DNA of 64,000 bases, from the NCBI RefSeq assembly GCF_963675165.1, contig NC_087390.1:5445250-5509249 (forward strand). Direction: 5' to 3'. The notes under the pieces are model-generated. The model did no database searches. It was given only the letters and a program-made list of their open reading frames with translations, and was not told the DNA's origin. Position 1 is the first letter of the stretch, and each line of letters opens with the position of its first letter. Positions 23,407 to 36,000 of the stretch are shown one piece after another. The position numbers and the translations under genes were made by a program. The DNA comes from Halichondria panicea. Its lineage: Eukaryota; Porifera; Demospongiae; Suberitida; Halichondriidae.

Positions 23407-26400
23407 ATGGCTACTCAGGACAAGTTAGAGAGTGTCTCGGAAGTATTTAAAGAAGAGCTGGTACACACTAAATGTGCAACCATCAACACAACACCTGTTG
23501 GTAAGTCAATAGCAACAAAGTATGCATCAAAGTATGCATCAAAGTTGTAGCTCTGTATTTAGTGGTGGGTTTTACACTGTTAAAATATCCAAATTGCTGT
23601 AGATCAATCATAGCAATGTTAGAGTTCATTCTCTATTTGGCAACTGAAGGAGGATAGATCTATTATAAGTCACATGCTTGATTCAATTGTGTGTCACACA
23701 ACTCATCACGAATGTAATAGGAAGTAATGACTAACAAGCGCTTCATCAATAAGTGTGTGTGTGTGAGTTCAATCCTTACACTCGAATACTTGTAAATACC
23801 CTAGAGGTCACACACCATAATAATAGTTCATTATTTATTCTTTCCTTGGCACGCAAGAGTGTGTGGGTAGTATTATATTGTTTCTTGGTTTACAGCGACT
23901 GCAGCTCAGTTGAACCAAGAGTGCTCGAATGAAGCTCTTCGCCTGTTGTCTACCAAAATTGTTGGATACAACAAATACAAGCACAAGCTGGACCTGAGTA
24001 GTGCTGACATAGACGAAATTGATAATGATCCGAGAAGCTTTTACAGTACACAAGAAAAATCTCACGCTGCTCTACTGAAGTGGAAGAGTAAAAGTATTGA
24101 TTTAGATAATCCATCATATTCAACAGCTACTTACGGTCGATTAGTAGAAATTGCTAAAGAGGACAAGGACGGAGAGGCAATTAGGGAAATTCACAAGGCT
24201 TGTGTCAAGCATACAAGTAAGTTACAATAGTTCACAGCAGACATCATTAACCGTCCCAATGTTAGTAATGTAACATGTACATGCATGGCAGTGGCAGTAT
24301 AGTGCATGCATGTACTATAACTACATGCAGCATTTATAATTCAATTCCTATATGCTTGTACCAGATACATAGATGTAAACCTTATAGCTTGTACAATGTA
24401 TTGAGCAGGGATTTACAGAACTCTTATTCATAATGCTGTTGTTCACTGTAAGAATGTGTTGGGCGTTTCCTGACCTCTGTGTGTGCATATGTATATGAAT
24501 TCAATTATAATTATTTATTATGCATGGTCTGTGATAGCCTCGATCCCAGGCCGCATTTCCCACTAGGGAAGTGGGCCTGGTATTGACTGCTTGCGCATGT
24601 GCTAATATCCCCCCGGTATCTGGGGGCTTTGGATAGTATCGTTTATGCTCAGTAAAACTATGACATCACAACGAAAGGAAGTGGATTAAAGGAAGTAGAT
24701 AGAAAGTTCGATTGAGGTTTCTAGCCCATCGGATAGCATTCTCTGATAGCTACCCTTAGCCTGCTATGTTAACAAAAGACTCACAGCCTGCAACAGTGTG
24801 GATGACGATCGTCTGAAAGGAGTGACGGCTGATAAGAGCCTATATGGACAGGCCACGCCATTTAACACTAACTTTGGTGAAAGTCTACTATACTACTGCT
24901 ACTGATTCTATCAGAAGAAAATAGCAGTACAACAAACCTACACAGCTCTGTCTCTAGCTAGCTAGCAATATAGCTCTGTGTATGACTTTTGGATATTTTC
25001 TCTGATGTATCCAGTATTATAGGAATATTTACGGGGAAAAAATCCAATAATTTGGCGCATGCGCAAGCAGTCGATAGCAGGCCTTCTTTCAAAGGCCGGT
25101 GAAGGAGGCTAGGTCTGTGACTGCTGAGTGAATATGGAATGTGCATTGGAATTATACAGTGGCCCTGAGGTACACACAGTGACATATAGTATAGGTTCTA
25201 TAGGTAATTGTTCAACTGAGGCTGTAAGCTATGTCAATTCAACGGAGACTACATCAGTTCTAGGGTGGTACGGCAGTTCGCTTTTGCAGTTCGAGACAAT
25301 TCTTTGTTTTTGTAAAGGCTAAATTACTAGAAACAACTTTTCGCCATTGTGTTTGAATCTTGAATAGTACACACCCATAGGATGGAAAGGCAAAGCTCTA
25401 TACACTAAACATCGGCCTCAATTCTTGACAATCAGTTCCCCATGCTCGTTGGCAGTTGGCATGTAACTGTGTGATTGACAAACAATTGCAGTAATTAAGT
25501 ATTGCCAATAAATTGACTATTGAATGATGAAGGTCAACCATTTTATTACACTGATATTTAAAATTGTCGCCAGTATCGCCGGTATAATTATATGGATGCA
25601 ACCAATTTGTGAGTGTATGCATGCATGCATGGAAAGTACTTTAGTTTAATTACCTAAAAATTAATAGTGTTTTACAATGAAACTTTTATCTAACAGGTAA
25701 GATTTCTGCTTACTCTTCAACCGTGATGGCAGCTCTACCCACATCAGCTATTGGAAAGTATGCAGCGTACTTGAAAACAGTGTACTTTCGGTCAAAGCTC
25801 CCCGTCAAGGGAAAATGGCCTCCTGCTCCCTGTAAGAAGATCATCAAGCTAGCTACTATTGAAATTGAAAATGATCGCTCACATTTAGCATTGTGTAAGC
25901 TAAATAGGTCCGAGTCGATTGATGAGTACATGCAAAACAATAGCATGAATTCCATTTCAATGGAAGACATTTTAACTGAAAAAGACGGTTCACTGCCAAA
26001 AGTTGTAATCGTTCAAGGAGTCCCAGGAATAGGCAAGTCAACTTTTGCATGGAAGTTTTGCAGAAAGTGGTCCAAAGGAAAAATCTACCAGCAGTATGAT
26101 CTGGTTGTTTTGTTGCGCATGCGTGATACAAGAGTGAGAGAAGCAACCAAACTCAGCAATCTCTTCTTCTCAGAAAATGCCGACTTTTCAAATGAAGTAG
26201 CGAAAGCAGCAGTTTCTAATGGTGGAAAAGGCATTCTCCTTCTAATGGAAGGAATAGACGAGCTTCCTGCTTCTTGTTTAGCTGATGGCATGCCTCTTTC
26301 TAACTTGCTTCAAGGTGAATCCCTTCCCCTAGTTACCATCATAGTAACCAGTAGACCCTGGGCTGTGCAGACACTAGAGGAAAAATGCGGGGATCAGATT

Positions 26401-28260
26401 TCTCGGCAGGTGGAAATCTTGGGCTTCACAAGAGAAGACATATTGAGGTACATTTCATATGCTTTCACTGAGGAGGAAAAGACAGAGTTCTTAGACTACC
26501 TCCACTCCCACCCTCAGCTGGAGTCCATCATGCACATCCCACTGAATGCCGCCTTTGTTGCTCAGATCTACAAGCAATTTCGTCGTTCTCAGCAAGCTAT
26601 CCCTAATACCTTGACCCAGCTTTACACTGCTCTTGTTGAGGGTCTTTTGTTCCGCTATATTAAGTCCGTTCCTGGATTTGATAATCTCAAGATTATCAGT
26701 GTTTCAAGCTTGCCGGAACCAGTACAAACACATTTCCATCAGCTTTGCCTACTAGCTTTCATGAGCTTCACCAAGCTGACTGTTCAAGTCACGTTCACTG
26801 ATTCAGAAGCAGCTTTGTACGAGTGTTTTGATTTCCTTGGTCTCATGCAGTCCTCAACTGAACTCTCTATAAGTAGTGGTACCATTGTATCCCACAGCTT
26901 CCTCCATTTCACAATTCAGGAGTTCCTAGCAGCTTACCATCTCTCAAAACAGCTGTCCCAAGTGCAGGAGCTGTTTTTGGAAGTTCACAGCAAAGATCCA
27001 CAATTTTCAATGTTAATCACATTTCTGGTTGGATTGAATAGCAGCGTTCTGCATTGTATTAAACTACCTGAGTCAAAAATTCAAAATCTGTCAACATTTC
27101 ACTTGCACTTGTTGTATGAAACACAATCCCCCAAGGATGTATGCAAGTTCTTAGGAAATAAGACGATGAAATATTCTCCTGCCTTAACAAGTACATCACT
27201 TGACCTACATGCATTAACGTATTGTCTTTGCTCCAGCAACTGTAGTTGGATTTTAAAGATCAGTCTGCGAAACTTTTCATCATTCTCTTGCAATGTCGAT
27301 GAGTCTTACAAGGGACACATAAGAAGACTGGTACTTAATGATGCTTCTGAGCGTAACCTTGAATTGTTCTTTTCTCTTCCCAAGCGTTTCTTCACAGACT
27401 TGTGTAGACTTGAAATTAGACAATGTGAACCTGTTGGTTCTGTGGTTGGAGACATCTTAAGTGACGGCCGGTTAACTAACTTGAAACAATTTTCTCTTTT
27501 GAATAAGAGTTTACAAGTATCCTGTAATATAAGCTTGATAACGGAAAGTCTGTTTTCTTCTCACCCTAATCTTGTTCACATAGGAATAGGAAGGACTGTC
27601 ATCTCATCCTCTGATATGTTAGGATTATGCAAATACATCAGTTCACGCTCTCAGTCTGGCTCTCCTGAGTTTACACTCGGTCTTGTACAAAACAGTATTG
27701 ACAGCGAGTCCCTTCGTTTGCTGATTAGTACTGTTGCCTTTTCAAACATTCTTACTCATTTGGATATTTCTCTCATCCATCTCTCGATAGAAGTATTAGA
27801 AATGCTTTCTGTTGCTCTTTCTGCTAACTCATCTATAAAGACCGTAGGAATGGTCAAATGCTCAATCGATGGTGAAGGAGCTGAATTACTATCCACTGGA
27901 CTGGAGGAGAATCGAACTCTCCTCGGATTGGATCTTCGCTGTAATCCCATCAATGTGAATGGAGCTGCTGCCCTGGCTTCAATGCTTACTGTGAACACTT
28001 CATTACAAATACTTTACCTTTCACACAACAAACAAATCGGTCATGTTGGAGCTCTAAGACTGATCAGTGCACTACAAGATGACAACAAGACTCTTGTAAC
28101 ACTCAGCCTCCCTGCAGAATGTGAGCCAATTGAATTCGGGTCGATCTTGATGGATGATATACGAAAGAGTGGTTGCATAGAATTCATCGATAAAAGAAGT
28201 TCAGTATTGAACACAATAGCACATAATTTTACATCATCAGACATATGGCCGCATAATTAG
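23407..28260 (+). CDS. NLR gene D: short CARD remnant-DEATH-NACHT-LRR receptor
   Basis: Three exons: 23407-23500 (94 nt), 23896-24216 (321 nt) and 25697-28260 (2564 nt), all joined in phase 1. The product is 992 aa with no stop. Exon 1 keeps the first five residues of the family CARD (MATQD) and then jumps in frame to its last ~26 residues (KLESVSEVFKEEL), losing about 73 codons. Exon 2, found only in this copy, encodes a DEATH domain (LDLSSADIDEI; HAALLKWKSKS). Exon 3 starts with a linker (KISAYSS) like that of F and carries P-loop GVPGIGKST, Walker B LLLMEGIDEL, TSRPWAV and C-terminal RI-type LRRs. The DEATH exon is symmetric (1-1), so its gain or loss does not disturb the frame. Signalling probably passes through DEATH rather than CARD. 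Confidence 0.87.
23501..23895. other. Intron 1 of NLR D
   Basis: GTAAGT...TACAG, 395 bp. Holds two direct copies of aagtatgcatca near the donor and nothing else of note. Confidence 0.6.
24535..25111. mobile_element. 577-bp Mutator-like miniature element, TAGCCTCG family
   Basis: The termini TAGCCTCGATCCCAGGCC and (reversed) TAGCCTCCTTCACCGGCC are partly matched. The 9-bp sequence GGTCTGTGA lies directly outside on both sides (24526-24534, 25112-25120). The paralogous intron of F has the site without the element (cactgtgactgc at about 33979). A 9-bp duplication is typical of Mutator-like transposons. Confidence 0.8.
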
Positions 28261-28680
28261 TATATAATAATATATTAAGTATAAGTAGTTTTATGTATAA
28301 TTATAATGTAACACAGTATTCATATTAATTTGTATACTTATAGCTTAATTAATTAGTGTGTTCTGTCACATTTTGATTATGTATACATAATATAAACTAT
28401 TGTTATCCACCAACACTCTCACTGTATACCTATGCTTTCTGTATAGTTGTTTCTCACACCCTGTTGTATAGCTTTGGGTGTGTGTGGATCAGTGGTGGCC
28501 AATGGCTTTCTAGGGCAAAATGGCGGAGATGCATTTAAACTTGCATGCATGGGCTCTACTGCATCGCCATGCTGTGAATTTAAGTTTCCTGCCAAGTATG
28601 ATTATACACAGACCATAGATATAGTTATAGTGGATTTAGTGGAGTTAATCATTCATTGACTATACGTGTGTGTTTCATTG
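28261..28680. other. 3' flank of NLR D
   Basis: Homologous in blocks to the 3' flank of C (for example gcattcatattaatttgta). No AATAAA was found in the first 250 bases. No gene is seen. Confidence 0.5.
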
Positions 28681-29305
28681 CTTGCCAGAACCAGTATACA
28701 AACACATTTCCCTCAGCTTTGCCTATACTAGCTTTCATGAGCTTCACCAAGCTGACTGTTCAAGTTACATTCACCGATTCAGAAGCAGCTTTGTACGAGT
28801 GTTTTGATTTCCTTTGCCTCAAGCAGTCCTCAACTGAACTCTCCATAAATAGTGCATGATACTACTGTATACCACAGCTTCCTCCATTTCACAATCCAAG
28901 AGTTCCTAGCAGCTTACCATCTCTCTAAACAGCCGTCCCAAGTGCAAGAACTGTTTTTGGAAGTTCACAGCAAAGATCCACAATTTTCCATGCTCAGTAC
29001 ATTTCTGGTTGGATTGAACAGCAGCGTTCTGCATTGTATTAAACTGCCAGAGTCAGTAATTCAAGATCTGTCCACATTTCACTTGCACTTGTTGTACGAA
29101 ACACAATCCCCCAAGGATGTATGCAAGTTCTTAGGAAATAAGACCGTTGTGAAATTATATTCTCCTGCCCTAACAAGTACATCACTTGACCTACATGCAT
29201 TATCGTATTGTCTTTGCTCCAGTGAGTGTTGTTGGTTTCTAAAAGTAAATCTGCGAAACTTTACATCACTCTTTAAATCCCAGATGAGTTGTACAAGGGG
29301 CAGAT

Positions 29306-29749
29306 TACGGTGGCCGAGAAGGGTCACCCGCCTCCGCCTACCGCCACAATGAACCACGCGTGCGGAGTTTCCGTTGACCGCGCGCCCTTAAATATAAACG
29401 CTCGCGGTAGGCACATAAAGCGCGCAGTTGTTTCTGATGCTCACGCGCGTGGTTAATCAAAGAGCCACCAAAAAATTTTAAAATCATTCTGCACAAGGTC
29501 AAAGGTCAATAAATCATATCTGGATTCAAGATATTCCTTGGCTATCAATGCAGACTGCAGGACATTTGATTGACCTTTAGCCTTGTGCAGACTGCATGAT
29601 CTTTGGCGGCTCTTTGTTTAACCGCGCGCGCTTTGTGTGCCTACCACGAGCGTTTATATTTAAGCGGGCGCGGGCGCAGTCAACGGAAACTCCGCACGCG
29701 GTTCATTGTGGCGGTAGGCGGAGGCAGGTGACCCTTCTCGGCCAACGTA
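29306..29749. mobile_element. 444-bp TACGGTGGCCGAG element inside pseudogene E
   Basis: Inverted ends TACGGTGGCCGAG...CTCGGCCAACGTA. The 6-bp direct repeat GCAGAT flanks it (29300-29305, 29750-29755). Paralogous genes show the uninterrupted site (ggggcacataaaaagact in C), which proves insertion. Same family as 9055-9455. Confidence 0.9.
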
Positions 29750-30179
29750 GCAGATAAAAAATCTTTGATACTTCTCGGAGTAACCTTCAATTGTTTTTTT
29801 CTTTTCCCAAGCGTCTCTTTTCAAACTTGTACTTGTACTTAGATGTTGTGAACCTGTTGAATCTGTAGTTGGAGCTCCACATCTTAAGTCACAGCCGGTG
29901 AAACAATTTTCTTTTCAGAACAAGACTCTTCAAGTATCTTTTGATTTGAGCTTGATAATAGAAAGTCTGTGTGCGTCTCACCCTAATCTTGTTCACATAG
30001 GAATAGGGAGTAGTGTCATATCATCCTCTGATATGGCTGGATCATGCAAATACATCAGTTTACGCTCTCCGTCTGGCTTACCTGAGCTTACATTGTATCT
30101 TAGACGAAACATTGAAATTGAGTCCCTTAATTTGCTGATTAGTACTGTTGCATTTTCAAAGATTCTTAACTCATTTGGA

Positions 30180-30389
30180 TACCGTATAGCGGGTAATTTT
30201 CGGGGGACAAAATATTCGTGGTTCATCAATATTGAGACATTTCGTGGGTAATATTTTCGTGGTTGCTGCTTGGATTGTAGGTAAAGGTAGGCAAGGTCGC
30301 TTCATTCGTGGGTAAAATATTCGTGGTCAGACCTCCAACCACGAAAACCACGAATATTTTGCCCCATGAAAATTACCCGCTATACGGTA
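30180..30389. mobile_element. 210-bp Tc1/mariner-type miniature element (CCGTATAGCGGG)
   Basis: Inverted termini CCGTATAGCGGGTAATTTTC, flanked by TA on both sides. Removing the element and one TA restores the paralogous LRR codons (ttggaTAtttctctc). Internal short repeats of ttcgtggg are present. A second copy lies at 57780-57988. Confidence 0.9.
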
Positions 30390-30880
30390 TTTCTCTCAAC
30401 TATCTCTAAGTAGAAAAATTAGAATTGCTTTCTGTTTTCTGCAAATTCATCTTTGAAAACGTTAGGTATGGATAATTGTTTAATCGGTGGTGAAGGAGCT
30501 GAATTACTATCCACTGGACTGGAGGAGAATCGAACTCTCCTCGGATTGGATCTTCGCTGTAATCCCATCAATGTGAATGGAGCTGCTGCCCTGGCTTCAA
30601 TGCTTACTGTGAACACTTCATTACAAATACTTTACCTTTCACACAACGAACAAATTGGTCTTGTGGGAGCTCTAAGACTGATCAGTGCACTACAAGATGA
30701 CAATAAGACTCTTGCAACACTTAGCCTCCCTGCAGAATGTGTGAGCCAATTGAATATGGATCGATCTTAATGGATAAAATACAAAAGAGTGGTCGCATAG
30801 AATTCATCAATAATACAAGTACAGTATGGAACACAATAGCACACGAGTTTACATGATCAGACATATGGCCTTATGAATAA

Positions 30881-31720
30881 AGTTTTCATATAATGTAGCA
30901 TTTATCATTGATATTCTGGTATTTACCATTTTTGCGTGATTATTTATGGGATTCATTTTTCTGTTTTAGTCATCATTGTAACAATAGTTAATAGTCTTGA
31001 TCTATCCTTATTACCTCGTGCTTGCGCAGTGCGCAGCAAGATTGGTGTGTGCATGTGTGGACACAATGTTTGAGCGAACTATAGGCACTTGGAATTCATA
31101 GCAATCTATTTTAATATCCCTCAGGAAAAAAGGGGGTTTGGTAAACTGTGAGGCCACTCTCTCACTGCTGCATGTTAGAACAGTTCTTTTAAAGCCTGCA
31201 TGTGAATGACTGCTTAATGGCTGCTCGGCAACGTCATCTATTTGGTCACGTCATCTGCTTGGCCACATCATCCTTGGCTGCTTGGCCACACTTCATCAAC
31301 TAATTACCTATCTTTATCTGGGGGAGTGTATGCTCTAAGGTTGTTGGCAACTCGCCCGCACCTATGTGAAGCTTGGGCGGCTACGCAACTTGTATAGGTA
31401 ATCTTCGAAGACGACAAAAAATAATCGGTTTAATCGTTGCTATGAGTCAATAAGGGTTGGAAATTATTATGATTCCCAAACCGTAGGTAACAAATAAGCC
31501 TTATAAGGGTATGGAGTGGGGGTTGTGGAGTTATAAAGAGACCAGCTTGCATCTGTGAAGAAGTGTAGGGCATTTGAATGGCATTTTTCAATGTCATAGC
31601 AGCCAACTTCAAACAATAACTTAGCCATGAATGAGGTACGGTACGTACACTGGAAATGACGTCAATCTGCGCTGATACCGCTTGCAGCGCTGCATATTTT
31701 CCCACATGTAAAATATATTA
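30881..31720. other. 3' flank of NLR E, shared with NLR A
   Basis: Matches 6888-7850 in several blocks. No gene is seen. Confidence 0.5.
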
Positions 31721-33056
31721 TGGCCGATAGGGGTCACCCGCCTCCACTTGCCGTCATCCTATGCTGCCACTAAATATGGCAATAAAGTAAAGAGTTACTG
31801 CCTCCTTTACCCACGAGCGATAAATGAGTGACCGCCTTCTCTTTACTCGCCTTCTCCTTCTTGAACTGCCGCGATCGAGGAAGATGCCGTTAATATGAAC
31901 AAGTGAGAGCTTAGTGTCATTGAACCATTCTATTCAGCCAGTGAAATGGTTGACTCATCTTCATCAGGACAGGTCGTAGATGTGCTTATAATTAATTCAG
32001 CTGCCCTTCCTAGGCGAGAAACCGTCTGAGCACATTAGTACGATATTTGGGGACTAGGTCGGAACTCCAACCTGATCAATCAGATCTAGGATTAACACAA
32101 TTATAGGAAATAAAGAATGACAAAAAGAGCATGCGTTCTATAAAATCTACGCAGTGATTGTGAAACGCATTTATAGAGTTATAGAGCGCTATAATTTTAT
32201 TGTCATCCTAACTATGGCTACTGTTGAAGCTAGGATCGAGTTGACTGCGCAGCACTATAGGCAGCTAGTCTAGCTGTGCATGCATCGCTTATCGTTTTTA
32301 TATAGCAACATTCTTGGAGCAAGGCAACCAAAACTTCATAATTATATATAAAGCTACTATACTTTGCTCATAATTATAAATGCTTCTTGCAAGCATTTGC
32401 GGTTGACATTCGCATGCGTTGTACAATCTTCTTGTTTATGATGATGGTATAACATTTTGTGACCTTTATACTAAAGTGCTCAGACGCTCTCCTCTGTCTT
32501 TCTCTTGTAGCTCTGACAGATTGTCATGACTACGAGTTGTCCTGTGAGTAAGGGAATGTCTAGTCTTGTCAGCGTACACTCTATGTAGTGCTCTAGCTTG
32601 CAGCGACCTGAAGGTGCGGCTGATTCATGAGACTAATGCATGTTCAACTCTTTGCATGCTAGTTTAGATCTTTCAATGGCAATTTATGCGAAAACTCGAA
32701 ATTCGCAATCGAATTAACTCTCAAACTCCAACTGACAGACCTCCTACTAAGAGAGCACATTAATTAGTGTGGTTTATTTAATTAATAGATCTAGTCATTG
32801 ATCTACTGATCACCTGATGACACACTCTCCATGATCAACAATTTAGCTAACAAATAGTCAATGCGTGGGTGTGATGCAGGAAATACAGTTATAAGATCTG
32901 TGGTCAGAAAGAACAAGACAACTTACTTAGCTTGTTGTAAGGCTTTATAATCAAAACTTTCTTCTTCAGTCATTTCTGTATTACAAAACTTAATCTAACT
33001 AAATCCATAATCTAACTAGATCTAACTAGATCCATAGGCATATATAGCTACATCAA
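31721..33056. other. Intergenic region before NLR F
   Basis: 31722-31760 resembles one end of the TACGGTGGCCGAG family (atggccgataggggtcaccc), but no matching right end was found. The remainder shows nothing coding. The last ~200 bp resemble the region upstream of NLR C and probably hold the NLR F promoter. Confidence 0.45.
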
Positions 33057-36000
33057 ATGGCTACTCAAGACTTCAAGACGTCAGCAGCCAAGGCTTTTCG
33101 TGAGCACTATGACAAACTGGTGGACTCCATCCAAGAAGCAGATCTGCCTGTGTTGGGAGCTCGATTTTTCTGTCGACAGATAATTTCCCGGGAAACACTG
33201 GAAATGGTTGGAAATGTGTCCACCTCGAGAGCTCTCAGGGTGTCCAAGTTGATGCTAGCTGTGATGGCTCACCTGGACGTACATCCGGACAAGTTTGAGA
33301 GTGCCTTGGATGTCTTCAGAACGGAGCTGGTGTATGCTGACTTTGCCAGTCTCATTGCATCGTCTTTTGGTAAGTGAATAGGTACTAGATCAGATGTAGC
33401 TTACAATTGTGCAGGGATTATTTTGCTATTTAAACTGCTGTTGTTCAGACAAAAATTGGCGGGGCGTTTCCTGACCTTTTTATTATGTGTGCTAAATGTG
33501 AATATTCAATTCATGTGATCGCTCAGTGAATAGTTTAGCTAAAGTCAGTAAAATTAAGGTGTGCAACGAGCATCGTAGTTGCAACTGAAGTTGGATTTGG
33601 TTACTTCACCGGCAAAAAGGTGGAAATACATACCAAAATTGCTCAACTACAAACCATGACATTGTTAATTATGCATGATTTCTTTATTTGGCAAGAGTGT
33701 TTGAGGATTTAGTTTCAAAAGGAATGTGTGAGGGAGTGCATGTGCAGCAGCATTACATGCATGTAACTATAGCTACATTCATTATTCAATTCCTGTATGC
33801 ACGTATTGTAATCAGATACAATTTATACATGTAACCTTATATAGCTTATACAATGTACTTAGGGATTCTTTTACTAAAGGAACCAGAACTCTTATTCATA
33901 ATGCTGTTGTTCACTGTAAGAATGTGTCGGGCGTTTCCTGACCTCTGTGTGTGCATATGTATAATTATGAATTCATTATGCACTGTGACTGCTAGTGAAT
34001 ATGGAATGTGCATTCAAATTATACGGTGGCCCTGAGGTACACACAGTGACATATAGTATAGGTTCTAGGTAATTTTTCAACTGAGGCTATAAGCTATGTC
34101 AATTCAACTGAGACTACGTCAGTTCTAGGGTGGTACGGCAGTTCGCTTTTGCAGTTCAGGACAATTCTTCGTTTTTGTAAAGGCTAAATTACTAGAAACA
34201 ACTTTTCGCCATTGTGTTCAAATCTTGACTAATACACACTATATACATCGGCTCAATTCTTGACAATCAGGTCCCCATGCTCGTTGCATGTAACTGTGTG
34301 ATTGACAAACAATGGCAGTAATTAAGTATTGCCAATAAATTGACTATTGAATGATAAAGGGCAACCATTTTATTATAAAAATTGTCGCCAGTATCGCCGG
34401 TATATGGATGCAACCAATTTGTGGGTGTATGCATGCATGGAAAGTACATACGTTTAATTACCTAGTGTTTTACATTGAAACTTTGATCTAACAGGTAAGA
34501 TTTCTGCTTACTCTTCAACCGTGGTGGCAGCTGCACCCACACCAGCTATTGGAAAGTATGCAGCATACTTGAAAACAGTGTACATTCGGTCAAAGCTCCC
34601 GGTTAAAGGAAAATGGCCTCCTGCTCCCTGTAAGAAGATAATCAAGCTAGCTACTATTGAAATTGAAAATGATCGCTCACATTTAGCATTGTGTAAGCTA
34701 AATAGGTCCGAGTCGATTGATGAGTACATGCAAAACAATAGAATGGATCCCATTTCAATGGAAGACATTTTAACTGAAAAAGACGGTTCACTGCCAAAAG
34801 CTGTAATCGTTCAAGGAGTCCCAGGAATAGGCAAGTCAACTTTTGCATGGAAGTTTTGTAGAAAGTGGGCTAAAGGGAAAATCTATCAGCAGTATGATCT
34901 GGTTGTTTTGTTGCGCATGCGTGATACAAGAGTGAGAGAAGCAACCAAACTCAACAATCTCTTCTTCTCAGAAGATGCAGACTTTTCAAATGAAGTAGCG
35001 AAAGCAGCCATTTCTAGTGGTGGACAAGGCATTCTCCTTCTAATGGAAGGAATAGACGAGCTTCCTGCTTCTTGTTTAGCTGATGGCATGCCTCTTTCTA
35101 ACTTGCTTCAAGGTGAATCCCTTCCCTTAGTTACCATCATAGTAACCAGTAGACCCTGGGCTGTGCAGACACTAGAGGAAAAATGCGGGGATCAGATTTC
35201 TCGACAGGTGGAAATATTGGGCTTCACAAGAAATGACATATTGAGGTACATTTCATATGCTTTCACTGAGGAGGAAAAGACAGAGTTTTTAGACTACCTC
35301 CGCTCCCACCCTCAGCTGGAGTCCATCATGCACATCCCACTGAATGCTGCCTTTGTTGTTCAGATCTACAAGCAATTTCGTCGTTCTCAGCAAGCTATCC
35401 CTAGCACCTTGACCCAGCTCTACACAGCTCTTGTTGAGGGTCTCTTACTCCGCTATATCAAGTCAGTTCCTGAGTTTGATACTCTAAAGATTATCAGTGT
35501 TTCAAGCTTACCAGAACCAGTACAAACACATTTCCTTCAGCTTTGCCTACTAGCTTTCATGAGCTTCACCAAGCTGACTGTTCAAGTCACGTTCACTGAT
35601 TCAGAAGCAGCTTTGTACGAGTGTTTTGATTTCCTTGGTCTCATGCAGTCCTCAACTGAACTTACCACAAACACTAGTACCACTGTATCCCACAGCTTCC
35701 TCCATTTCACAATCCAAGAGTTTCTAGCAGCTTACCATCTCTCTAAACAGCCGTCCCAAGTGCAGGAGCTGTTTTTGGAAGTTCACAGCAAAGATCCACA
35801 ATTTTCAATGCTGATTACATTTCTGGTTGGATTGAACAGCAGCGTTCTGCATTGTATTAAACTGCCAGAGTCAGAAATTCAAGATTTGTCCACATTTCAC
35901 TTGCACTTGTTGTATGAAACACAATCCCCCAAGGATGTATGCAAGTTCTTAGGAATTAAGACCGTCTATTATTATCCTAGCTTAACAAGTACATCACTTG

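Larger units (their letters stand above)
28681..30880 (+). pseudogene. NLR E: 5'-truncated NLR pseudogene with two transposon insertions
   Basis: Starts abruptly at ttgccagaaccagta, equivalent to position ~26709 in gene D, so the CARD and nearly the whole NACHT are missing. It is interrupted by elements at 29306-29749 and 30180-30389. Between them the LRR region is full of small indels. Near the end a 2-bp insertion (aatgtgtgagcc) and an in-frame-position TGA (acatgatcag, where other copies have acatcatca) are visible. The tail still reads to the family end (ccttatgaataa). Confidence 0.88.

Noticed and set aside
28447-28659. A 70-codon plus-strand ORF downstream of NLR D
   Set aside because: It is in the shared 3' flank, is not conserved in the C flank, and has no recognisable domain.
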